NCBI RefSeq assembly: GCF_000516985.1 | Contig: NW_006917099.1 | Coordinates: forward strand, 1,752,685-1,816,684 | Direction: 5' to 3' | Length of the DNA: 64,000 nt | Source: Pestalotiopsis fici W106-1 | Lineage: Eukaryota > Ascomycota > Sordariomycetes > Amphisphaeriales > Sporocadaceae | Part shown: piece after piece, positions 55,373 through 64,000 of the stretch | Numbering within the stretch: position 1 is the first letter of the stretch | Layout of the letters: every line of letters begins with the position of its first letter | Notes under the pieces: model-generated | The model's input: the letters and a program-made list of their open reading frames with translations, nothing else | What the model was told of the DNA's origin: nothing | Databases searched by the model: none | Position numbers and translations under genes: made by a program

Positions 55373-55887
55373 GAACCAAGCAAAGGCTGAGAAAGAACGT
55401 ATTTCGTTCAATAACCCCGAGGTCATGGGAGGATTAAAGTCTAATTGATGTGAATATTGTCCGACACATTCGTGCATTTGATTCACCAATTCGCCACAAG
55501 TTTAATTCAACTATTTGAAGCTTACTTTGTAATCATCGTGATGTATACAAGACTTGTGATGCTGTGAAGTTCGGCAGCGATATAAAAAGCAACGATGATA
55601 GATTCAACATAATGCTGCACGAATGCTGAAAGGCATTGACGTAATATTACTGCAAGTAATACATTCTCTGATCGTGCTTGGTGACATGGCAATAGTGCAA
55701 AGGATATTTTTCTTGCATGTGTGTCTCTCACCTGATCGAATGTAACAAAGATGTTTGAGTTGATCCTGCAGATTTCGAAAGAGTGGTGCTGAAGAACTAT
55801 CTACCTAGTAATATACCCGAGCAGGTGATCATTTGCGACGGGTATTGAATACGCAGTGCAACAATTCTTATACATTATGCGTATCCA
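55373..55887. other. Convergent intergenic region with repeat family 2
   Basis: Between the 3' ends of the Pro-rich and hydroxylase genes; holds repeat family 2 copy 2 and no gene that I can see. Confidence 0.5.
55734..55862. repeat. Dispersed repeat family 2, copy 2
   Basis: Matches 21837-21960 by eye over its whole length; see that entry. Ends 26 bp beyond the stop codon of the hydroxylase gene. Confidence 0.65.
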
Positions 55888-56822
55888 TCATGTCTTCTTT
55901 TCATCATCAGGAAAGACCCAAGTCCAGATGTTCAATCCAACCTTTACCCCAGAAAGGACAGGAAGACTTTGATGAAGAGTTTCTTCGTACAAGCTGCCGT
56001 CCAATCGTGTGTTGCTCCAAAACACGGCATTTCCAGCAATCGGCTTAAACACAACACCATCTTCTGCCGAGTCACAATCGATGAATTGACACCATGATTC
56101 GTCCTGGGGTCGAGGCAATTTGGGGAAATGCGTGCCCCCCCCAGTGCAATCCGACTTCAAGTAGACATTGAATGTCGAGGCTCGAGACGGCGCGCCAGGC
56201 TGTTCATCAATGAGAGTGTCATGGTGGAGTTGAAAGAAACCGCCCTCTAGGTATTGCTGTACAGAAATGGCCTCCAACTTCATGTTCTCCTCCCACGACT
56301 GGGCTGCTTGCGCGTGCTGCTCAAGACATTTTAGCACCTCGTCCCTGGGGGGGAATGCACTCTGTGACGAGCGAAAGCTGTCATCCTGCTCTGTACCGCG
56401 TTCACTGTATACATAGGATGGTTCGTATTGCTCGTGACTATGAGAAACCCCGTCAGCCCAAATTGGAACAAATGAATTCGGCTCACTGCTTACGTGGAAT
56501 CGAGTATGTGTGCTATCATGTTTGGTGCAAGGAAATCCGGAAAGTACACTACTAGTGGATCTTCGTGGAAAATATATCCGACTGGTTGAGTCAACTCGCA
56601 AACGACGGACGGGTCCGGCTCGAAAAACTGCATATCTTGCCAAAATGCATCTGCCGTATCTTGACTATTGGTAGGGAATGGATCTGTTACCCCAGCTTGC
56701 GGAATCTGTGCGGAGGCATCATCATCAACGACTAGACCTATCACACTCCATCCACCATGGATAGGGTCATAGCTGAGAGAGGCCAAGGCCGGCACTATGA
56801 TCTGGTTGTCAGATAGCTCCAT
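55888..56822 (-). CDS. Prolyl-4-hydroxylase-like 2-oxoglutarate/Fe(II) oxygenase
   Basis: Predicted 292 aa; exons 56822-56494 and 56437-55888. The N-terminal third has no known motif. From about residue 90 it follows the P4Hc fold: EDPLVVYFPDFL at the start, then LEAISVQQYLEGGFFQLHHDT with the HxD iron ligands, STFNVYLKSDCTGGGTHFP, GNAVFWSN, and LHQSLPVLSGVKVGLNIWTW with the distal His and the 2-oxoglutarate-binding Lys. The enzyme would hydroxylate proline using O2 and 2-oxoglutarate. I see no signal peptide, so a cytosolic or nuclear substrate is as likely as a secreted one. Its neighbours are Pro-rich secreted proteins. The start is the first ATG that gives a sensible length. Confidence 0.83.
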
Positions 56823-58983
56823 TTTGTTGTAGCAGGTATTGTGAGTGTGAAAAGGTAGTAAATCATGCAACAAGCATTGCTTGAATACTGAAAATAAAAA
56901 GTACTGCAAATGACCGTACTTTGATCTCGGACTTCTGAGCAGTAGTGGGAAACTTCTCATCTCGACAAGGTGAAACTTGGACCTACTGCATATCCACGAG
57001 AGATTAAAGTTCATGCAATATGATCATGGGATGGACCTTAAACAATTGCCGGCACATCACATGCAGGATCTGCGGGAATAGTCGTCTGCAGGACGGGTGT
57101 ACCCGTGTCAGCCCTGTCGAAATTCTCTATTCAGTCTTCAAGCAGGCATAGAATGTTACATCCGGCCCTCCGTGGTCGATAAGAGTAAGTTTATTAGAGG
57201 AGATACTTGGAGATATAACGGACATGTCCGTCTGCAGTCTTTCGAGAGCTGCCATGGCCTTGCCATGCAGGAACAGTGGAGTCCGTACCTACATCGCGGC
57301 TGCTGCCGCCGGGCATATCTCCAGACGTATCATCTGCATCAATATCCTCCACGGAAAAGGTTAAGGGATATGCAATGGGGGTATCCGCCCAAAGCTGCTT
57401 TAGTTTTTGACCAAGTCAACAATAATCTTTTCCGCAACCACCACGTGTGTATGGATGCGCGAGAGCAAGTCACATTCTCGCTGGCTTCACTACATGTTCA
57501 ATATCCAAGGTCTCAATGGGCGAGTCGATGAACAAGTAGAACTTAGGCGAGGATATGTTGGCTTCTCACGCAACACTAATCTGCTTCAAGGTTCACTAAC
57601 TATGGTCGTATCTGCGGCATCATCATTGAGGGTATCCGAGCCTGTATTCGATAGGAATGCGTTAAATTCATAATCTGTCGAACTTTGAATAGCTTTTCTC
57701 ACAATGGGGTTATTTCCGGACAGGACAAGGTTGCATGTGACCGAGGTAGTCCAGTCATCCTGTACGCTTGTAACCTGGAGCCATGGTGTCGTGGGATATC
57801 ATTTGGCAAGCTTTCTAGAACTTCACATGCTTTGTCAAATGTGAGATTCATATGCGGGCCTCCACTGATTATGCCAAGGACAGACTTGCTTTCTTTCTGG
57901 CTGCCACCCAACACCCAAGCATCACTGGTATTGTTGGCATGCTAGGCCCGAACCAAGTTTCACCCTTTTAGTCGATTTTTTCACCTTGAAATCACCGAGG
58001 ATGCAGTAGAAATTACCGACGGGAACATCGCAGCGCCTTTTATGCTACCAATTGATCAAGACAGCGCTGAAGCCCCTGTTCCTCAGGCTACGGGGGAAGC
58101 CCCCACTGGGAGTCACTGCCACGACCACATCGCAGTCCTGCCCGAAGAAGAGAGACATTTATACGAGGAGGTGACGCGAATCCGGAAGTTTGCAGCGCGC
58201 CTCGATGATTTCATGCAGAGGAGGGAGCAGCAGTAAACACTGTTAGCAAGGAGTGACTGAAGTTGGTCGTGTTGAACTGATTTTACAAGTGTAGTCGTCA
58301 AAGCGTATTGGAAGCTTCACCTATGGGTACGATAGATGCTTAGATTGATCACCGAGGCACTGACTGTCGTCTATGTAGATGTGTGAGATTCGTCCTTGAT
58401 ATAGTTAGTCACTCCCTCACTGACGTCGGGCTTGATTGGTGTTGATCAGTGTCATGAAACCCTTACGTAAAGAGAGGGAAATAAGCCGGATTCGACTGAG
58501 AATGGTGAGAAAATCACGCCCTAATGGCTACCACTTGTGCTCCAAAAGTGCCTTGCCTCTGGGTCCAAGTCCGAGTCTGATTTGTTTCAATCAGGTCATG
58601 GATAGCCTGGCCAAGAAGCACGGGTTAAAGGTCAACAAAACGACACAATCTAGGCCAGCGATAATTACACGCAAATAGAAAGTAATAGACACTTCTTTTC
58701 ACTGGCAAAAAGCTGTGTGCGAGGCGCCGTTGAACCCTCGGGGTGGGTGAATATGGGTTACCCGCGAATGACACTATCTATAACACGGAACCAAGAGTCA
58801 ATCTCATCAATGATTGCATGATCCATTTGGGTCTCATTTTGTATCTTTTTCAAATTTGAAGAATGCTGTTTTGGCTCGCCCATCTACCTAGCTTTTGCAC
58901 AAGACATCCCCGTCAACCGGAAAGGGGATGAACAATTCAAGATACACCATGACTCCTAGAAATGCAAACCGACTAGAGTTGGC
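56823..58983. other. Intergenic, mostly without intact genes
   Basis: Upstream side of the hydroxylase gene and downstream side of CTR9. Contains a possible relic regulator gene (57063-58236). Other small frames are unsupported. Confidence 0.45.
57063..58236 (+). pseudogene. Possible relic of a Zn2Cys6 regulator gene
   Basis: Around 57063-57180 two frames together look like a broken zinc cluster: CRICGNSRLQ, then DG, and in the next frame VYPCQPCRNS followed by GIECYIRP. One cysteine is missing and a frame change is needed. The following kb is full of stops. An open frame at 58042-58236 ends in a helical EEVTRIRKFAARLDDFMQRREQ. No intact gene can be built. Alternative: unrelated chance frames. 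Confidence 0.35.
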
Positions 58984-61900
58984 CTACTCATCATCCTCGT
59001 CAGCCATATCAACATCAGCTGACTTGGTCGGCTCGGCGTCATCATCATCAGACTTGTGTCCGCTCGGTTCCGCATCACCGCCATCCTCATCTTCATCACT
59101 GTCTTCCAGGACTCTGCCTCTTCGAGCGCGACGTCTTGTCGTACCAGCAGCCTCGTCATCGTCATCATCGCCACCAGCACCATTGTCAACGTCCATTTGA
59201 TCATCGTCACTGTCTGCTCTGACCTTGTCATCGGCTTCGGAGCGCTCAGATACAGCACTAATAGCACGCTCTGCCCGCTCAAGGTCATCGCCACTATCGT
59301 CGCTGTCAACAATGATTTCGGCCGACTTGTACTTGCTGTTGGCTTTCGTCTCCTTCTTCGTAAGGCGGCGCTTCTTCTTGGGCTGCTCCTCCCCTTCCGT
59401 TCCGCTCTCGTCGTCCTCAGTCTTCTTCTTCCGGGGCCGGCTCTTCTTGGACTGGCCCTCGGGTCGCGGAGCTCGGGACTTCTTCTTGCGCCTGATCTTT
59501 TCGCCGGTCTCGCTATCTGTCGTCAGTTCGGCTTCCTGCCGTACCTTTTCGTCTTCGATACGCTGCTTGATTGTCTCGAGGTCTCGAGCAGCAATCTCTT
59601 CACGTTCCTTACGGAGCTTCTCTTGGCGCTCACGTTCTGCAGCAAGAGCCTTTTCGCGCTCGGATTCGCGGCGCTTCATCTCAGCCTGTCGTTGCTCCAT
59701 GGCAGCTGCAAGCTTTTCCTTGTTCTTCTCTTCATACTCTTTCTGCTTTTCAACTTCACGCGATAGTTGGTTTCGTTGAGTCTTCGCAAAGCTTGCACGC
59801 TGTTCAAGATCAGACTTGGGGTAAGGAGGTTGTGGGTGACTAGCAATCTCCTCGAGAGCCTTGATAGCTGACTCGAGTTCTTCCAGAGCCTCTTCCAGCT
59901 GCACAGATGTACGTTGTGCTTCGGGTATTTTGGATATAGCCTGGACCTGCTGGATCTGCACAAATGCAACATTGAACTTGAAATGAACCTGATCCGGGGA
60001 GATGCTGATGGCCTTTAATTCCTGTTAGTGAATGGCATCAAGGGAACCAAACAGAGCCAAGTACTCACCTTTTTGGCAAAGTCCAATGCCGTCTTGTAGG
60101 CATCCATATCCTTGTCGTGCCTTGCCTTGTTCAACCAAGTACGGCCAAGACAAGCAATGATACCAGTGTCATTGGCCTTGTTGTCTCTGGCGAGTGCGGC
60201 CTCGTAGCTTTCGATGGCCTTAGAAAACTGGCGGAGCTCAGCGTAGATATGACCAAGGTTGACGAACACATTGGCATCTCTGATCGTGTCACGGACCTTG
60301 AGGAAAATTGGCAAAGCCGACTTCATATCCTTCTTGTCTTCTACCAGAGCAATGGCAATACCCTGGGCAGCATAGGCGTTCTTGGGGTCTAGTTGCAAAG
60401 CCTTCTCAAAGAACTCGACTGCGCGGCTGTACATGGCAGATCGCTTCTGCTTCTCTTGGTCCGTCTCTCGACGCATCTCTCTGGCAGCCATCATGTACAA
60501 ATTACCCATACCAACCAAGGCATACCGGTCGTGCTTGTCATATTGCTGCAATGTGTGCTTGTAATGCCGGAGCTCAGGGTCGTCATTCACGCTGGCAGGT
60601 CGCTTGCGAGATTGTACTTTACCCTGGTACCAACCGTACAGAGCTCGAACCTCTAGATCGGATGGGTTTTCCTGGTACAACTTGGCAACGGCGTCGGGAC
60701 CCTCCTTGTTCGGGTTGCGGCGCAGCTTGATGTAAGCAAGACGAGCCTGGGCCTCGGTGTAATCGCTGTGGCGGGAAACCAATCGCTCGTAGACTTCAAT
60801 AGCTTCATCAGTGCGGCCCTGAGACTCGTAGCTTCGGCCCAGGTTGAAGCTGATCGTGGTGACTAATGCATCGGTATCCATATCATCGCCCTTTTCGCTG
60901 ATTCGCATGCACGCTCCAAGGGCAGCCTCGAACATCTCTCCTGCCAAGTCATGCTTCTCAGCTTGTGAGTAGAAGCAGCCAATGTTGTTCAGAAGCTGCG
61001 GTGGCAAGTTCTTGCGCAGTGCGTTCTTGACCAAGGCGGGTTCCTCCACGTCAGCCGGATACTCGGAAGCTGGGATCTGATCAAGCTCGAGTTGTTCGAC
61101 CTGTTGCAGACACTCGAGAGCCTTTCCAGGGTGGTCGTTCTCGTAGAGTCTGGCGAGGTTCAGAAGCACAGACGCGTCGGGCAGTTGATTTCTTTTGGGG
61201 TCTTTCCAAGCACCACGAACATTTTCCAAATACTGGATAGCCTTGTTCATCTCCGTAGTCTTGTCCTCCTTTGAGGCAGCATACTGATTTGCAAAGACCT
61301 CCTCGGCGTACAAGGTACCCATCAGTACCATCGCTTCGTAATTCTTGGATTGCTGAATCATTTTCTCCAATCGCAGCTTGGCCTCACCCAAGTCGTTGTT
61401 GAGTACTGACAATTGCGCTACACCAAACTTGGCGGGTAAGTATCCTCTCTCCAAACCACCTCTGGCTTCGTCGGCGCGACGATAGTAGTCTGTAGCTCTT
61501 TCAATGTTGCCCTCTACATGCTCCTTACGAGCTAGGAGATACCAACTATCACTGGCAATGTTGTTGACGTCGGTGTACTGCAGAGCCTTGTTGGAAAGCG
61601 ATTCGACGTTGGACAATTGTTTCCTGGACAAGAAGTAGCCGGCAAAGGTTGCGCATGTGAGAGGTTGGTTCTTGTCCATCTTGAAAGACTTTTGAGTGAA
61701 TTCGGTCATGGCCTTCTTGTAGAGGCGAATGAAATCGGGGCTATTCGTGGGCACCTTGGCGCTCGAGTCAAGGTAGTAAAGACCGAGCAAAATGTTGGCA
61801 ATCTTGGATTCGGGGTTGATCTCGAGACTTCGCTCCCAGGCCTGTTTAGCATCATCCTTGAAACCGAGCTGCCAGAAACAGCAGCCAATACCAATGCGGG

Positions 61901-62648
61901 GATCAGGGTCGACCATGTCGGGCATCTTGCGTAATACGTCCTGGTAAAGGGCGCACGCTTCGGGGTACTTGGCTAGCGAGAACAGAGCTCTTGCCTTGCC
62001 CATCAGAGCCAGGACATTCTTGCCATGCGAAACCCGAATTGCGTCCTCGAAGCACTTGAGTGCATTGCGCAAGAGATCGGCCTTCTCAGGGTCAATGGCA
62101 GTGGGCCCAGACGACTTGGATGGTGATACTAGCGAGGCCCTCAGCAGATAGATGACACCTCTTGCTAGAAACAACGGAGGAAAGGCTGGGTTGATGCGCA
62201 GTGCTTCGTTGAGGGATTGTGTGGCCTGGTTGAGATAGTACTCCTTTGTCTTGGCCTCGGATGATAACGTGCCCTCGGGGGCTACACGTGGTGCCTCTCT
62301 GCTCTTCCAGAGGTACATCCAACAGAGAGCGCTGACCATGCTCAACTTTTCCTTGGGATTGTTATTTTGCATGGCATTGCCGCCGCGGATGAGCATCTCA
62401 ATTGCATTGTCAATATTACTGTGCTTGGCGTAGGCAATGGCGACGGTCATCCAGTAGGTTCGGGCGGCGCTTTCGTTCTCGAGCATTTCGCAAAGTTCGG
62501 TAGGGTCGTCGGCGAGGGCACCAAGACTGATCTCGATGGCTTCATCTTCTTGTCCGCCCTGGAAGGGGACATCCACACTCGCAGGGATATCCGAAAATCG
62601 CTTGCTTAGAGGCACACCATTCCGGTGGCCATTTTGAGTTGCTGCCAT
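58984..62648 (-). CDS. CTR9: CTR9, TPR subunit of the Paf1 transcription elongation complex
   Basis: Predicted 1205 aa, the usual fungal length; exons 62648-60069 and 60021-58984, intron 47 bp (GTGAGT...AACAG). The first 860 residues are tetratricopeptide repeats (for example MGKARALFSLAKYPEACALYQDVL; ILLGLYYLDSS; IGCFYSQAEKHDLAGEMFEAAL), in the Ctr9 arrangement with the N-terminal VDVPFQGGQEDEAIEISL. Exon 2 begins with ELKAISISPDQVHFKFNVAFVQ, then a long charged coiled coil (about 930-1030) and a basic/acidic C-terminal tail rich in SDDD and KKK, as in Paf1-complex subunits. Ctr9 helps RNA polymerase II elongation and histone modification (H2B ubiquitination, H3K4/K36 methylation) in the nucleus. 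Single-copy housekeeping gene; it gives a good anchor for phylogeny. Confidence 0.96.
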
Positions 62649-64000
62649 GGTGGCAGTATGTGTGTGTTTGATGAATTGAAGTGTTCAAGGACGTTTGGGA
62701 AGGGTCGGCGTCTGAGGCGTCGCGTCGTCGCGTAAGTGAATGGAGATATCAGGACAGCTCAGTCATCTCAAAGAAGCAACGCAGGCGCCGACGAGGGTAA
62801 AGAGAGTCGACGCAGGGGCCTCGATACGTCGCGTCTTTTGTCGAGTGTTGCGACGGCGCGCACAACGAGGAGGTGATGGATTGATGGGTGTTGCGCAAGG
62901 CCTTGCATTAAAAGTTCCAGAGGTCGATGAGGCTGAACACCTTTGCTAGATAGAAATGCCCAGGCAGGTATCTACCTGCGCCGAACCCCTGCAAAGTTGC
63001 TTGAGCTGCCCAGCAAAAGCCCTTCAATTGCACCCAGCGAGCTGTGCTGTGGTCCGGCCCACCCCTCGCTAACCAAATATGCTCTAGCGCATCCGACCTA
63101 GCTTGCATTCTAGAATCCAGATGTTCTCGACGCTCATACATGGCTTCGTGGATATTCGCTTGACCTTCTCTTGATTGCTTATCGTTATGTTGATTTGACA
63201 TACACATCACTGGGAACAGGCTGTTGAAGTCAGGACTGAGATTCAAGGTGCGTTTTAGGATAAATTCTGGACCCAAAAATTAAGCAAATTCATGATATCA
63301 AAGGCTGGTGATATTTCCTTGCTTTCCCATTGAAATCGTGCCAGAGACAGCGGCTTTAATATCGTTCCAACTGTTCATTAAAACTTGCCGCTCCAAGATG
63401 GATGGGTCTCAAAAAGGCTTGGGCGTATCTGACGGTTCGAGATTTGGGAAATACAAACTCGCTAGTTCGTATGTGCTATCCAATACCTGCTAACTCCAAC
63501 CAAGTTTTCAGTCATTTACTGCGCTTCATGAAGGAGATATGTTTGCGCTCGATACCCTTTGTAGCCAAATTACTGCTCATGCAACAAATGCATCAATACG
63601 AACATGTTCCCCTCATGCAGTTGTATAAGCTATCCCTCGTATAGAGTAAAGATAACTCATTCATCAGAACGCCACGATCGAGGAGGAGTGGTGTCGTTTG
63701 CCCGACTTGAGTGCTCCTTCAACAACTTCTTATTCAGAATTTGCCAGGTAGACTGTGCCCAATGTTTCCACGGGCAGCGTCTGTTCATAGCACTCAAGTC
63801 GAACCAACACTACTTTCATGGCAATTCGCAAAGTTATTCTTATGCCGTGGTACTATCGCCCAGTGAGACCCCATTGGAGACATATTCGCCCTTGCTGCCA
63901 CGCCCTAGCGTTGTTCCGACCGCGAGATAAATGGTCGAATGGAAGTGCTCCGTAATCTTCTAGCTCTTTGCATGTAAAGTAAGACAGAAAAGAAAAATCG
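62649..64000. other. Upstream region of CTR9, no gene seen
   Basis: Holds the CTR9 promoter/leader. Several small plus-strand frames up to 63930 have no recognisable features. A gene may begin beyond the window. Confidence 0.45.

Noticed and set aside
57699..57914. 71-aa minus-strand ORF
   Set aside because: Looks protein-like in composition but has no partner exons or known motif.
59056..59779. 236- and 184-aa plus-strand ORFs rich in Ser/Leu/Arg
   Set aside because: Antisense of the acidic/basic low-complexity tail of CTR9.
1..64000. tRNA, rRNA, CRISPR or bacterial mobile elements
   Set aside because: No A/B-box pair, rRNA stretch or regularly spaced short repeats were recognised; organism is eukaryotic.

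Overview
The window is nuclear DNA of a filamentous ascomycete fungus, most likely a sordariomycete. Evidence: dense genes with many short GT-AG introns, two Zn(II)2Cys6 regulators, a Clr5-domain protein, a full CTR9 gene, KEX2-type secreted proteins, and an LTR retrotransposon heavily altered by C-to-T/G-to-A (RIP-like) mutation. Exon models were assembled by hand from splice signals and reading-frame continuity. I could not confirm them with transcripts.

Region 1 (110-21503) reads as an enlarged proline-utilisation cluster: amino-acid permease, ornithine cyclodeaminase/mu-crystallin family enzyme, peroxisomal D-amino-acid oxidase, secreted glycosidase, mitochondrial RidA imine deaminase, P5C dehydrogenase, Zn2Cys6 activator, flavin reductase, proline dehydrogenase and an aspartate-type aminotransferase. 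Together they could take D-proline (or another D-amino acid) through a cyclic imine to L-proline, then P5C, glutamate and 2-oxoglutarate.

Region 2 (22005-35221) is an accessory metabolic block: MFS exporter, 6-phosphogluconate-dehydrogenase-like enzyme, second Zn2Cys6 regulator, NtaA-type FMN monooxygenase carrying a 10-residue tandem duplication, LovC-like enoyl reductase and a Dal5-type MFS transporter. Most genes of regions 1 and 2 lie in head-to-head pairs. A flavin reductase (region 1) and an FMN monooxygenase (region 2) could form a split two-component oxygenase.

Region 3 (35222-44764) is gene-poor and holds a complete but dead Ty3/Gypsy chromodomain element (37190-44759) with 533-bp LTRs and a 5-bp target duplication ATAGG.

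Region 4 (45230-58236) is rich in secreted proteins: a small cysteine-rich protein beside the retrotransposon, a Clr5 protein, a 753-aa protein made of about 33 units of a 19-residue Cys repeat, a PAN/apple-like protein sharing its YVYG motif, a Pro/Val/Thr repeat protein, a prolyl-4-hydroxylase-like enzyme and a probable relic of a regulator.

Region 5 (58984-62648) is the housekeeping gene CTR9. Two short dispersed repeat families also occur in intergenic spaces (17621/29883/54316 and 21837/55734). No rRNA, tRNA or CRISPR array was seen.
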